This document shows positions 50,058-59,437 of a DNA stretch of 64,000 nucleotides, one piece after another (within the stretch, counting starts at the first letter, position 1; every line of letters starts with the position of its first letter). A program made the position numbers and the translations under genes. This DNA is from Joyebacterum sp964521425 (GTDB lineage Bacteria > Joyebacterota > Joyebacteria > Joyebacterales > Joyebacteraceae): the NCBI GenBank assembly GCA_964521425.1, contig CAZFRO010000009.1, forward strand, positions 1-64,000, given 5' to 3'. A model generated the notes under the pieces. It saw only the letters and a list, made by a program, of their open reading frames with translations. It was not told where the DNA came from and did no database searches.

Positions 50058-52271
50058 TTACAGACGGGAACGCCTGAGCCTGAGCGAGTTCGTGACGACT
50101 GAGACTGAGGAGAACGCCATCGCGGTGGCGGCGTAGATGGGCCTCAGCAGGATGCCGAAGGCCGGGTAGAGGGCCCCCGCCGCCAATGGGATACCGACGG
50201 TGTTGTAGAAGAAGGCCCAGAACAGATTCTGCCTGATGGTTCGCATCGTCATCCGCGAGAGCTGGATGGCGACCACGATATCCAGAAGGTCGTCGCGCAT
50301 GAGCGTGATGTCCGATGCTTCTATTGCCACATCGGTGCCCGTTCCTATCGCAATGCCGACGTCGGCCTGCGCGAGGGCCGGGGCGTCGTTGATGCCGTCG
50401 CCGACCATGGCGACCGTCTCGCCGTCCTCCTGAAGTCTCGCGATCTCCGCCGCCTTGTCCTCAGGAAGCACCTCGGCGATGACTCGATCCGCTCCCGTCT
50501 CACGGCCAACGCTCCTCGCGATACGCTCGCGGTCCCCACTCAGGATGACGACTTTGATTCCCATGCCCTGGAGCTTCCCGACAAGGTCTCTTGCCTCGGG
50601 CTTCAGACGATCGGACACTCCTATGACGCCGAGCCCGTGACTCTCTGAGGAGATGAAGAGGGGCATGAGACCGCCATCGAGCATGCGGTGAGATACATCT
50701 CCCGCGCGCTCATCGAAGAGACCCTCCTCGCGTATGAGCGCCTCGCTTCCGATCAGGACGCGCTTCCCGTTTACGATGGCGCGAATGCCCTTTCCGGGGA
50801 GAGCCTCGAATCGCTCGGGCTCCTCAGCTTGAGCTCCATGCTCTCGCGCGTGTGCGACCACGGCGCGGGCAATTGGGTGCTCGGAGCGAAGCTCCGCTGA
50901 TGCGGCCACGCTCATGAAGGAGGCCTCTTCGCCTCCGGAAGGAGGTGATACTTCTGCCACCGAGAGCTTCCCGACAGTCAGAGTCCCGGTCTTGTCGAGC
51001 ACGACCGTTGAGATCTTGTGGGCGGTCTCGAGTGGTTCACCACCCTTGATGAGTATTCCCATCTCCGCGCCGCGGCCGGTCCCGACCATGATGGCCGTCG
51101 GTGTGGCGAGACCCATGGCGCACGGACACGATATCACGAGCACCGCCACGAAACGCAGAAGGGCTCTCGTGAGAGTCGGGTTCGGATCCAGAACAAGCCA
51201 GAGGACGAACGTGAGAACGGCGATGCCGATCACGATCGGGACGAAGACCGATGCGACACGATCTGCGAGCCGCTGGATGGGGGCCTTCGATCCCTGAGCC
51301 TCCTCAACAAGGCGGACTATGTGTGCGAGCACGGTGTCGCTTCCGGTGCGTGTCGCCTCGAACCGGAACCCCCCGGTCGTATTGATCGTGGCACCTGTGA
51401 CATCGTCGCCGACGCCCTTGTCGACAGGCAGGCTCTCGCCTGTGATCATCGATTCGTCGAGCGCCGACGCTCCCTCGGTGATGACTCCGTCGACGGGGAC
51501 CTTACCGCCGGGTCGCACGACGACGATATCGCCGACAGAGACTTCACCGACCGGCACCTCGACTTCGATGCTGTCTCGCACAATCACCGCAGTTATCGGC
51601 GCCAGCTCCGCCAGTCGTTTGACGGCTGCTGAAGCGCGGCCTCTGGCTCGCGCCTCAAGGTAGCGACCCATGAGAACGAGCGTGACGATCATGGCGCTCG
51701 TGTCGAAGTAGACGTGGATGCTCTGATCAGTCGCGGCGAACGCGTGAGGGGCAAAGGTAACGATGGAACTGTAGACATAGGCGGTCATCGTTCCAACAAC
51801 GACGAGCGTGTTCATGTCTGATGTGCCGTGGCGTGCGGCGGCCCAGGCTCCCCGGAAGAAGCGTCCCCCTGCCCAGAACATGACCGGCGTCGTCAGTACG
51901 AACAGCAAAAGGCTCCGCAGCCGAAACGGCACGCCCTCCACGAACGGGAAGAGCCCCGGCATGCTCCCGACGAAGATGAGGATAGAGAGAACAAGAGCAG
52001 TCACGAGGCTCTGCCGGAGCCGGGCGAACTCGATCTCCTCGGCCGGGGAGTCCGGGGCGCCCACCGCATAGCCCGTGTCGCGAATGACGTCCTCGATTGC
52101 GGAAATGGCTGTGACGGAGGGGTCAAAGACCACGCGCGCGGAGTTCGTCGCCAGGTTGACGGCGGCGGAATCCACTCCAGGAAGCCCGCCCAAGGCCTTC
52201 TCGACCCTTCCCACGCAGACCGCACACGTCATTCCTTCAATCGGGATCGTCCTGTCGCTTCGTTCGGTCAT
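50058..52271 (-). CDS. copA: Copper-type P1B ATPase
   Basis: 737 residues. One N-terminal heavy-metal-associated domain (GMTCAVCVGRVEKAL), about eight membrane helices, the ion-binding SCPCAMGLATP with the CPC motif, phosphorylation site DKTGTLT, the HP site in SEHPIARAV and hinge GDGINDAPALAQAD. It exports Cu(I) (or Ag). ATG 52271 is preceded by AGGTGGG; the open frame runs 41 codons further upstream through repeated VNPSRPTGG-like text, probably not translated. It is divergent from yjbQ. No copper regulator or chaperone gene is adjacent. Confidence 0.93.
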   Translation of the reverse strand: MTERSDRTIPIEGMTCAVCVGRVEKALGGLPGVDSAAVNLATNSARVVFDPSVTAISAIEDVIRDTGYAVGAPDSPAEEIEFARLRQSLVTALVLSILIFVGSMPGLFPFVEGVPFRLRSLLLFVLTTPVMFWAGGRFFRGAWAAARHGTSDMNTLVVVGTMTAYVYSSIVTFAPHAFAATDQSIHVYFDTSAMIVTLVLMGRYLEARARGRASAAVKRLAELAPITAVIVRDSIEVEVPVGEVSVGDIVVVRPGGKVPVDGVITEGASALDESMITGESLPVDKGVGDDVTGATINTTGGFRFEATRTGSDTVLAHIVRLVEEAQGSKAPIQRLADRVASVFVPIVIGIAVLTFVLWLVLDPNPTLTRALLRFVAVLVISCPCAMGLATPTAIMVGTGRGAEMGILIKGGEPLETAHKISTVVLDKTGTLTVGKLSVAEVSPPSGGEEASFMSVAASAELRSEHPIARAVVAHAREHGAQAEEPERFEALPGKGIRAIVNGKRVLIGSEALIREEGLFDERAGDVSHRMLDGGLMPLFISSESHGLGVIGVSDRLKPEARDLVGKLQGMGIKVVILSGDRERIARSVGRETGADRVIAEVLPEDKAAEIARLQEDGETVAMVGDGINDAPALAQADVGIAIGTGTDVAIEASDITLMRDDLLDIVVAIQLSRMTMRTIRQNLFWAFFYNTVGIPLAAGALYPAFGILLRPIYAATAMAFSSVSVVTNSLRLRRSRL

Positions 52272-52429
52272 CTTCCCACCTGTCGGTCGCGAGGGGTTCA
52301 CACTCATCCTCCTACCCGCCGGTCGGGATGGGTCCACACCGTTGACACGCGCCTGCTCATCTCCTACGATGCCATCAGGCAGGCGGCGATGCACAGACGA
52401 AGCCCTGCCGACCGCGAATGGAGAACCTC

Positions 52430-52834
52430 GTGATCAAGAGCCTCTCAGTACGAACACCCAAGCGCACGTGTTTCATCGACATCACTGCCGAGGTCGCCCG
52501 CGCCGTTCACGATCTCGGTGTCGTCGACGGAAGCGTCACTGTATACATACCACACACTACTGCAGCTGTGACCATCAATGAGAGCGCCGACCCTGACGTG
52601 ATGCGAGACATCGATGTTGGTCTCTCCAATCTCATTCCGCACGTCGGTGACTATCGTCATGCGGAGGGGAACTCCGATGCTCACATCAAGTCGTCGCTTC
52701 TGGGCTCATCAGAAAAAGTGTTTGTTGTTGACGGAGAGCTTGTGCTGGGTACGTGGCAGGGTGTATTCTTCTGTGAGTTCGATGGACCGAGAACGCGAAC
52801 TGTGTTGGTGGGAGGTTCGGACTCGGCATCGTGA
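52430..52834 (+). CDS. yjbQ: YjbQ/UPF0047 family protein
   Basis: 134 residues of the UPF0047 fold (secondary thiamine-phosphate synthase activity in some members). Family blocks: PHTTAAVTINESADPDV with conserved His, GNSDAHIKSSLLG and LGTWQGVFFCEFDGPRTR. GTG 52430 is chosen since GGAG lies six bases upstream; ATG 52418 is the alternative. Its end overlaps the start of the next gene. Confidence 0.88.
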   Translation: MIKSLSVRTPKRTCFIDITAEVARAVHDLGVVDGSVTVYIPHTTAAVTINESADPDVMRDIDVGLSNLIPHVGDYRHAEGNSDAHIKSSLLGSSEKVFVVDGELVLGTWQGVFFCEFDGPRTRTVLVGGSDSAS

Positions 52835-53466
52835 TCGAGACGAGGAGGTGGTCAATAAGGTATGTGCGGATAGCCATCATTGGGCTGACGGCACTGGTCT
52901 TCGCGGCGACACTGGCGCAGGCTGACGGTGTTACAGACGCCATGGACAATGCCCAGGATGCGTACGGGAATGAAGACTACAAGGAAGCGAGCACGCAGCT
53001 TCAGACGGCCCTCGTCGGCGTCAATCAGAAGCTCATCGACATGATAATCGGCTACCTTCCCGCCGCACCGGCCGGATGGACCGCAGAGGATCCTGAGGGA
53101 ATGGACGCCTCGGCCATGGGTGCGGGTTTCTTCGCGTCCCTTGTCGTCTCGCGGGACTACTTCCCTCCAAACGGGTCAAACATCGAGGTCACGATCGCTG
53201 CAAACTCTCCGCTCCTGGCGACGTACACCATGTTCCTCTCCAATCCGATGATGGCGGCGATGGCTGGAATGAGCGGAATGGAGCAGACCAGCGCATGCGG
53301 GAACGATGCAATGGAGCAGTTCGGCGACGGAACCTACGATCTGAGTATCCTGCCAGGCAACACGACACTGATCGTCGTGAGCGGCAATACGGAAGACGAC
53401 ATCGACTACATCCGTCAGATTGGGAACCTCATCGACTGTGACGGGATCGTAAGTGTAGTAGAATAG
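52831..53466 (+). CDS. Secreted or membrane-anchored protein of unknown function
   Basis: 211 residues. GTG 52831 overlaps the yjbQ stop (GTGA). A signal peptide or anchor lies near 13-32. The mature part starts TDAMDNAQDAYGNEDYKEASTQLQTAL, a TPR-like helix pair, then a beta-rich part with Met-rich turns (SNPMMAAMAGMSGME) and two Cys. It is reminiscent of periplasmic proteins annotated DUF3015 or YfbK-like, but I do not assign a family. Confidence 0.55.
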   Translation: MIETRRWSIRYVRIAIIGLTALVFAATLAQADGVTDAMDNAQDAYGNEDYKEASTQLQTALVGVNQKLIDMIIGYLPAAPAGWTAEDPEGMDASAMGAGFFASLVVSRDYFPPNGSNIEVTIAANSPLLATYTMFLSNPMMAAMAGMSGMEQTSACGNDAMEQFGDGTYDLSILPGNTTLIVVSGNTEDDIDYIRQIGNLIDCDGIVSVVE

Positions 53467-53534
53467 CGCGCGAGGGGTCGGCAGCATGAGAGCCTAAGCG
53501 CAATACGGTATGCTGTGATCGCATCGCAGCAGAG

Positions 53535-53573
53535 ACGGGCAGCCACGACATTACATTCAGCCGAGCTGCCCGT
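53535..53573 (+). terminator. Stem-loop after the unknown secreted gene
   Basis: ACGGGCAGC and GCTGCCCGT pair around a 21-nt loop; TTTCAG follows. It may end the yjbQ unit; a second hairpin follows at 53590. Confidence 0.45.
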
Positions 53574-53589
53574 TTCAGTATCAGGACCA

Positions 53590-53625
53590 GAAGCCCCGCT
53601 ACTGTCGGCGGGGCTTCGTCCTTTT
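53590..53625. terminator. Terminator shared by convergent genes
   Basis: GAAGCCCCGC / GCGGGGCTTC perfect 10-bp stem with an 8-nt loop, then GTCCTTTT on the plus strand. The left arm overlaps the stop codon of the CPBP gene. Confidence 0.65.
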
Positions 53626-54597
53626 CCAGATGAGCCACGCGGCCAGCAGAGCCAGGCCAATGAGTAGTGCGAACCCGCCTTCGGGACCGTAGATCCCGCC
53701 GGCGAGACGCGACTCCGGCTCCAGCTCGACGACCTCGAGGATTCCGTGAAAGGGAAGGCCGCTTACGGGAAGCGAGTAGGCGAACCCGAGAAGGAAATTC
53801 CATCCGAAATGGAATCCTATGGGTAGCCAGAGCGAACGGCTTCTGAAGTAGAGGGAGCAGAGAAGCGCACCGATGAGCCAGGTGTTGATGAGACCGACGA
53901 AGTTGGCCCCGGGGTTCGTTACATGGAGGAGCGCGAAGATGAGCGATGAGACGATGACGGCCACGAACGGTCCGGTCTTCTCATTCAGTCTCTGGAGTAT
54001 GTAGCCGCGGAACATCAGCTCTTCGTATACGCCTACTGCGATGAGCGCGGCGATGGCCAAGAGAAGGTAGGGGACCAAGGCCTGATCGGGTGGCGCCGGT
54101 CGCTGGAACCCGACGACGGCGATACCACCGGAAGCGAGCGAGATCAGGAACACGACCGCCAGAAGCAGAGCCGCAAGGCCGATGCCTCTGCCGAAGTCGA
54201 GACGCCAACCCGGAACGAATCCGATCCCGAGGCTCGAGAACGGGCGCCGATCGAAGAGACGCACAAAGCCCCACGTGTAGGCGATGCTGTAGATTCCGAC
54301 GATGATCATCAGGGGGAAGAAGAGGGGACCAAGAAGCTCAAGGATCTTCGCCGTATCCATCCCCGCGTCCGCAAGATCCATCGAGGGCGCCTCGACAAGC
54401 CCCGCTTCAATGAGAATCGCAAACAGGATGCTTGCGAACACCGTGATCACGAGGCCCACAACAAGGTAGCCTACCAGATAGAGGATGATGCTCGTCACCG
54501 GGCCGAATCGGGGAGGAGGAGCCGATCGCGTCTCCTGGATCGCCTCGCCGGGCGCATTGCTCATGTTATCACCCGTTGTCCATGTCTCTGGGTTCAT
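53599..54597 (-). CDS. CPBP-family intramembrane metalloprotease
   Basis: 332 residues with about eight helices. The motifs of the CAAX/CPBP family are visible: EELMFRGYILQRL (EExxxR), FALLHVTNP (FxxxH) and FHFGWNFLLGF (HxxxN). In eukaryotes this fold cleaves CAAX proteins; bacterial members act in peptide processing and immunity. ATG 54597 is chosen since GGAGG lies upstream; the frame runs further. Single gene. Confidence 0.85.
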   Translation of the reverse strand: MNPETWTTGDNMSNAPGEAIQETRSAPPPRFGPVTSIILYLVGYLVVGLVITVFASILFAILIEAGLVEAPSMDLADAGMDTAKILELLGPLFFPLMIIVGIYSIAYTWGFVRLFDRRPFSSLGIGFVPGWRLDFGRGIGLAALLLAVVFLISLASGGIAVVGFQRPAPPDQALVPYLLLAIAALIAVGVYEELMFRGYILQRLNEKTGPFVAVIVSSLIFALLHVTNPGANFVGLINTWLIGALLCSLYFRSRSLWLPIGFHFGWNFLLGFAYSLPVSGLPFHGILEVVELEPESRLAGGIYGPEGGFALLIGLALLAAWLIWKRTKPRRQ

Positions 54598-55158
54598 GCC
54601 CTGCCTCCATAGGGGTGGGTGCGAGAATGCGCAGATTATTGCACGCGGCGGGCGGATGGTCAAACCCCGCGCGCCGGGTGTGGTTGTGTACGAAGTTGAC
54701 ACTCGATCGTCGCGAGCCTTGACCCGCGGCCGGTATCTGGATCGGGCTGTGGCGGGATTGCCCAAGAGGCGCGCCGTCGGCCGTCATCACGTCTTCATTT
54801 GGTGCATCGGCATCTGTTGGCACGTCCCTTGTTACATAAGTCCATCAAGCGCTTGTGTCTTGTACGAGACGGGGCTAGGAGCTGGGCGGGGTTGATCTGA
54901 ATAGGGGCAGAGCCTCCCCGTCCCAGCGCCTGCCGAATGGCCGCCGATGGCGGCGAAGTGGCTGATCATCTGGGCGCTCTGGCGGGCTATATGGAGAGCG
55001 TGCCGTCAACAGGCAGAAGCGCCTTGCGTCGTGCGAAGGCGTTGAGTAAACTGGCCACAGTGTCGTCATACGATACTGCGGTTTATTGCGTCCATTCACT
55101 GTAGTGAGCCCGCTTGGAGAGAGCAATCCACGCGGGGCTTCCTGCCCAGGAGGAGTAC
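54598..55158. other. 560-bp intergenic region
   Basis: No ORF with a plausible start and family was found. TTGGCACGTCCCTTGT (54829-54844) resembles a sigma54 site but lacks the -12 GC. A weak TTGAGT and TCATAC pair near 55043-55072 could be the promoter of the PorV-like gene. A GC-rich inverted repeat lies near 54938-54955. Confidence 0.3.
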
Positions 55159-56070
55159 ATGAAGCGCTTCCTCATCGTTCTGTTTGCGGTCAGTTGCCTG
55201 GCGCTATCGACATCGGCGCTTGCCGAGGATGGCTCTGCAGGGCTGGCCTTTCTGAAACTGGGCGTCGGCGCGCGGGCCATCGCAATGGGCGATGCCTACA
55301 CAGCCGTGGGTGGGGATGCGGCGTCGATCTATTGGAACCCGGCAGGCACGGTGTCCGTCGATGGAATGGACGTCGGTCTCATGCACGCCAAGTGGTTCCA
55401 GGGCATCCGATACGAGTTTCTGGGTGCGGTGATGTCGAACGGTTCCCAGGCGTTCGGCCTGAGCGTGGTCGGACTCTACATGGACGATCTAGAACGCAGG
55501 GAGGGGCCGACATCGGACCCGATCGGCCACTTCGGGGTCTTTGATTTCGCGTTCACCGGCAACTACTCCAGACGATTGACCGAGTCGTTCGACGTCGGCG
55601 GATCAGTCAAGTACCTGCACCAGAAGATAGACAGCGAGCTTGCTCGCGGTGTGGCGGTCGATCTCGGTGCGATCTACCGTGTCCCGGCGGTGACGGGTCT
55701 CAGCGCCGGCGTGAGCGTTCAGAATCTCGGTCCCCAGATGAGTTTCATCGAGGACAAATTCGACCTGCCGGTTCTCTTCAAGATGGGAGCGGCGTATGAG
55801 ACGCCGGTGTCCGCGTTGAACGGGGACCTGCTCCTCTCAGGTGACGCGGTTGTGCCGAACGACGGGGATGTGAAGACCCACCTGGGCATCGAGTTCGAAT
55901 ACGCCGACATGTTTGCGCTCAGGGCCGGCTACCGTGTGGGGTGGGACAACCAGAATGTCACAGTCGGCTTCGGGGCCAAGATTCGCGGCATCCGCATCGA
56001 CTATGCCTACGTTCCGTACTACAGTGACCTCGGTGACACACACCGCGTCTCGGTGGGGTTCTCGCTCTAG
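55159..56070 (+). CDS. PorV/UPF0164-type outer-membrane barrel protein
   Basis: 303 residues with a signal peptide (about 1-22). Mature part begins with the UPF0164/PorV signature GLAFLKLGVGARAIAMGDAYTAVGGDAASIYWNPAG and continues as a FadL-like barrel of alternating strands, ending RVSVGFSL. PorV and PorQ take part in type IX secretion in Bacteroidetes; in other phyla such proteins are of unknown role. CCAGGAGGAGTAC before the ATG. No other T9SS genes are in this window. Confidence 0.82.
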   Translation: MKRFLIVLFAVSCLALSTSALAEDGSAGLAFLKLGVGARAIAMGDAYTAVGGDAASIYWNPAGTVSVDGMDVGLMHAKWFQGIRYEFLGAVMSNGSQAFGLSVVGLYMDDLERREGPTSDPIGHFGVFDFAFTGNYSRRLTESFDVGGSVKYLHQKIDSELARGVAVDLGAIYRVPAVTGLSAGVSVQNLGPQMSFIEDKFDLPVLFKMGAAYETPVSALNGDLLLSGDAVVPNDGDVKTHLGIEFEYADMFALRAGYRVGWDNQNVTVGFGAKIRGIRIDYAYVPYYSDLGDTHRVSVGFSL

Positions 56071-56080
56071 CGCGAGGCCC

Positions 56081-56144
56081 GAACCGAGACGAGCTGGAAC
56101 CGGGACAAGCTGGAACCGGGAGAAGCCGGAACCGAGACAATCCG
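56081..56144. repeat. 16-bp tandem repeat, four copies
   Basis: Four adjacent 16-bp units of GAACCGGGACAAGCTG-like sequence (56081, 56097, 56113, 56129) with small changes. It is placed between the PorV-like stop and the terminator. Confidence 0.85.
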
Positions 56145-56155
56145 ATGATAACGCG

Positions 56156-56187
56156 AGGGCCCCTTGCACAGGGGCCCTTGTTTTGTT
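56156..56187 (+). terminator. Rho-independent terminator
   Basis: AGGGCCCCT, loop TGCAC, AGGGGCCCT, then TGTTTTGTT. Between the PorV-like gene and the convergent LpxH-like gene. Confidence 0.8.
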
Positions 56188-56236
56188 CCTTGGTTCGGAG
56201 TTGTGTCGCAGGGTCTTCTCTTGCGGTCTTTCCGGG

Positions 56237-57037
56237 CTAGGGTGCGTCCGGATCTGTAGGCATGAGACCGTCCTCGACCCACTTGAGCATGTGAAAACCG
56301 GATGCGTCGAGCTCGACGACGGCGCGATTCGCCATCCAATCGCCAACGATGATGGCGGTTCCGCCATTTCGTTCCCACAGCCGCGGCGTGTGGATGTGTC
56401 CCACGATGACTGCGTCGAATCCCTCATCGAGCTTGTCAAACAGGAACCTCCGCATCGGCCCAACGGCGCGTTCGATCCGGGCAGTGTCGATTGTCGAGAG
56501 GCCGGACGCCCAGCGTGCGATGGCAGAGCCTAGCGTTGGGGGAAGGATGCGGAACGCTGCGATCGCCGGCCCGCTCCTGATGACGGCCTTGAGCATGCGG
56601 TAGCCCCAGTCCCCGTCGGGGAGCCCGTCACCGTGCGCGATGAAGAGCCTGTTCCCGAAATGCGTCACCGTGACCGGGTCCCGTGAGACGGCGGCGTGCG
56701 AGCGGCGCTTGAAGACATCCCCGGCCCAGTAGTCGTGGTTGCCTCCAAGGAACGTGATGGATGTGCCGGATTCAGCCAGCGTGGAGAGTGCATTCAGAAC
56801 GGCGACATGCTCGGGAGGAGCGGCCGTCCGGAACTCGAACCAGAAATCGAAGAGGTCTCCGGCGAGATAGAGATTGCAGGCCCGGCCACGAAGGTAGCCG
56901 AGAAGATCACAGAGAGCCTTCACCTTCGCGGCTTCAGCTGTCTCATCCTCGATTCCGAGGTGCGCATCTGCGATGAAGAATACGCTCCCCTGGGGCGTCT
57001 GAAGCTGTGAAGATGGCATGTCGCTTGCTTTTTTCAT
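56237..57037 (-). CDS. UDP-2,3-diacylglucosamine diphosphatase-like calcineurin hydrolase (LpxH-like)
   Basis: 266 residues. The dinuclear metal motifs of the calcineurin-like fold are complete: FIADAHLG, AGDLFDFW, GGNHDYW, AHGDG and VGHIHTP. The GDLFDFWFEFR and NHDYW spacing is as in LpxH, which releases UMP in lipid A synthesis. It supports an outer membrane with lipid A. No other lpx gene is adjacent. Start at ATG 57037 follows weak TTGTC; ATG 57019 six codons on is the alternative. Confidence 0.85.
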   Translation of the reverse strand: MKKASDMPSSQLQTPQGSVFFIADAHLGIEDETAEAAKVKALCDLLGYLRGRACNLYLAGDLFDFWFEFRTAAPPEHVAVLNALSTLAESGTSITFLGGNHDYWAGDVFKRRSHAAVSRDPVTVTHFGNRLFIAHGDGLPDGDWGYRMLKAVIRSGPAIAAFRILPPTLGSAIARWASGLSTIDTARIERAVGPMRRFLFDKLDEGFDAVIVGHIHTPRLWERNGGTAIIVGDWMANRAVVELDASGFHMLKWVEDGLMPTDPDAP

Positions 57038-57291
57038 GACAACTTATCTTATTGTTGCAGAAGATGGCTGCAGGACCGCCATTCAGACCGAGTCCCGCAG
57101 GATGAAACCGCTTGACCGAGAACGACCGAGTACTTAGAATCGCATCCAATTCACTGAGAGTAGGCAGTGATTTCGGGGTTTCCTCCCTGAAACACGCCTG
57201 AAAGCCGCTCGTTTGAGAGCCTGCAACCGCAAATATAGCGTGCGGGCCCGAAACCGGCAAGCAAGAACCGAGAGGTTCGGAGGACGTGCAC

Positions 57292-57681
57292 ATGTCGAAG
57301 TTTTGGGATGATGTCAAGGAAGCGATCGTCGATGGCTACATCTACGCGGCGGACAAGGCTGAGGAGATGACTCAGATAGGCCGTGCGAAAGTGGACATCC
57401 TGAGTACGAATCGGAGAATCGCCAGTGCCATGTCGGATCTCGGCGGCAGGGTGTTCGAACTCTACGACGACGACAAGGCGAGCGAGATGCTCGACGATGC
57501 GAACATCCTGGGCACGATCGAACGGATAAGAGACGAGCGTCGGGAGCTGGACCGACTCCGGGCGGAGATTGCAGAGGTGAAGGCGGCTCGTGAGGAGGCG
57601 GCGGGTGAGAAGCCTGAGGGCGTGGAGCCTGCGGATGTGAAGCCTGCGGCTGCGGCGTCGACGGACGAAACCGGCTCCTAG
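57292..57681 (+). CDS. Small helical protein of unknown function
   Basis: 129 residues, ATG 57292 with GGAGGAC nine bases upstream. Mostly helical: FWDDVKEAIVDGYIYAADKAEEMTQIGRAKVDI, then a coiled-coil-like segment (IERIRDERRELDRLRAEIAEVKAAREEAA) and an Ala/Glu/Pro-rich tail. It resembles short proteins with a C4-type or YtxH-like helix, but no metal site is seen. It lies 115 bp before the HtrA protease. Confidence 0.5.
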   Translation: MSKFWDDVKEAIVDGYIYAADKAEEMTQIGRAKVDILSTNRRIASAMSDLGGRVFELYDDDKASEMLDDANILGTIERIRDERRELDRLRAEIAEVKAAREEAAGEKPEGVEPADVKPAAAASTDETGS

Positions 57682-57796
57682 GGGCGAGGACTAATCCGGC
57701 GCATCACCTAAACGACTGGTATCTGCGACTGTCTAACACGGAAACGTGTGGGACGAAGACCGACAACGGGCGCGCGGCAGAAAAGGGTGGCAGGGT

Positions 57797-59278
57797 ATGA
57801 GAGGATTCAGCACGTGGATCGTGGGAGGCGTCTCCCTAATTCTCGTGGGTGTGCTCGGCGGAGTGATCATCACGACGAGCTCAAACCTGGCGCCGGTATC
57901 CAGTGCACAGGACGTGACGTCGAGCGGCGTCAATGTCAGCGGTTTGGCTGCCGCTGCATTCGGCGAGAGTCCATTCGTGGCGGTTGCCGATGAGGTCATG
58001 CCGGCCGTGGTCAGTGTCGACACCAGGAGGACGATCAGGCGGGGCGTTGACCCCTTCAACGACATGTTCCGCAGGTTCTTCGGAGACACGCCGGATGGGG
58101 ACTCGGAGCCCCGGTACCGAGAGTATGAGGTCCCGGGATCGGCATCCGGGTTCATATTCGACCGGAGTGGATACATTCTGACGAACAACCACGTTGTGGC
58201 GGGAGCTGACGACGTGACGGTGACTCTTCACGACGGGCGGGAGTTCTCCGCCGTGGTCGTGGGAGAGGACCCGAGTACGGACATCGCGGTCATCAAGATA
58301 GACGGAGACGATCTGCCGTTCGTGAGGCTGGGTGACTCAGACAAGATCAGGGTCGGAAGCTGGGCGATCGCAATCGGAAACCCGCTCGACCTCGAGGGTA
58401 CTGTCACAGTTGGCGTCGTGAGCGCGGTGGGAAGGGTCGACCTCCGGATCAGTGGAGGCGCACCCATCTACCAGGACTTCATCCAGACCGATGCCTCAAT
58501 CAACTTCGGCAACAGCGGAGGACCGCTCTGCAATGTCAAGGGTGAGGTGATAGGCATCAACGCGGCGACCAATGCGGCCGCAGAGGGGATCGGGTTCGCG
58601 ATTCCGATCAACCTGGCGAGCGAGGTCGCGAACGCGCTCATGGCAGGGGGGAAGGTCGTCCGCGGGTACCTGGGCATTGTCCCGCAGGACATAACAAATG
58701 ATCTTGCTGAGGCGACCGGGCTCGAGAGCACGGACGGAGTTCTCGTCGCCAGCGTGGAACCTGGTACGCCGGCGGCTGACGCCGGGCTTCTGGCGGGCGA
58801 TGTGGTGAAGAGCTTCGCCGGTGTCGCGATCGATGGCGCCGCGCAGTTCAGACGCGTCGTTGCCGCTGTGGAGCCGGGAAAGCGCGTGGACGTCGAGATC
58901 ATCCGGGCCGGGCGCACGAAGACGCTGACGGCGGAGTTGGCGGAGAGACCCGGCGAGGACACGGTTTCGATCGAGGAGCCGGTTCCTGAAGAGACGTGGT
59001 TTGGTCTGGATGTCGTGGATCTGGACAATCCTGCTGCAAGGCAGCTCGAGATCGGGATCGACCACGGGGCGCTCATCATCGGTGTCGAGAGGGGAAGCGC
59101 GGGCGACCGCGCTGGCCTCGAGGCTGGTGACATCGTCGTCCGCATAGGCAACACGGATATCAAGGACGTGGAGGAATACCGCGAGGCCATGGCGAAGTAC
59201 GAGGGAGTTGAGAAGGCCCTTGCTCTCATGGTACAGCGCGGCGCACACACCTACTTCGTGGCTGTGAAGCCGGGATAG
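57797..59278 (+). CDS. HtrA/DegP-type periplasmic serine protease
   Basis: 493 residues. N-terminal membrane anchor (about 6-30), trypsin-like domain with the triad His in LTNNHVV, Asp in STDIAVIKI and Ser in FGNSGGPL, followed by two PDZ domains (GYLGIVPQDITNDLAEATGL and WFGLDVVDLDNPAARQLEI). Role: removal of misfolded envelope proteins. ATG 57797 is chosen from the start of the anchor with AGGGTGGCAGGGT upstream; the frame also has a GTG at 57746. It is just upstream of the sigma factor gene. Confidence 0.93.
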   Translation: MRGFSTWIVGGVSLILVGVLGGVIITTSSNLAPVSSAQDVTSSGVNVSGLAAAAFGESPFVAVADEVMPAVVSVDTRRTIRRGVDPFNDMFRRFFGDTPDGDSEPRYREYEVPGSASGFIFDRSGYILTNNHVVAGADDVTVTLHDGREFSAVVVGEDPSTDIAVIKIDGDDLPFVRLGDSDKIRVGSWAIAIGNPLDLEGTVTVGVVSAVGRVDLRISGGAPIYQDFIQTDASINFGNSGGPLCNVKGEVIGINAATNAAAEGIGFAIPINLASEVANALMAGGKVVRGYLGIVPQDITNDLAEATGLESTDGVLVASVEPGTPAADAGLLAGDVVKSFAGVAIDGAAQFRRVVAAVEPGKRVDVEIIRAGRTKTLTAELAERPGEDTVSIEEPVPEETWFGLDVVDLDNPAARQLEIGIDHGALIIGVERGSAGDRAGLEAGDIVVRIGNTDIKDVEEYREAMAKYEGVEKALALMVQRGAHTYFVAVKPG

Positions 59279-59437
59279 TGGGGCTCTGGTGGAGAGCCGG
59301 ACGGACATCCGCTATCCGCCGGGAATCCACTGTCTCCACAAAGCATCAGAATATGGGAGTCGATGGACCGGGGCGTGTCCAAACGGGACCAGGACCCCGG
59401 TGAGTAATCAAAGGGAATTCGGAGGTAGTAGAACAAG

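Noticed and set aside
54829..54844. Sigma54-like site TGGCACGTCCCTTGT
   Set aside because: The -12 element reads GT instead of the invariant GC, and no activator gene is adjacent.
55159..56070. Evidence for a complete type IX secretion system
   Set aside because: Only a PorV-like barrel and one FlgD-like tail are present; gldK-N, sov and porU are not in the window.
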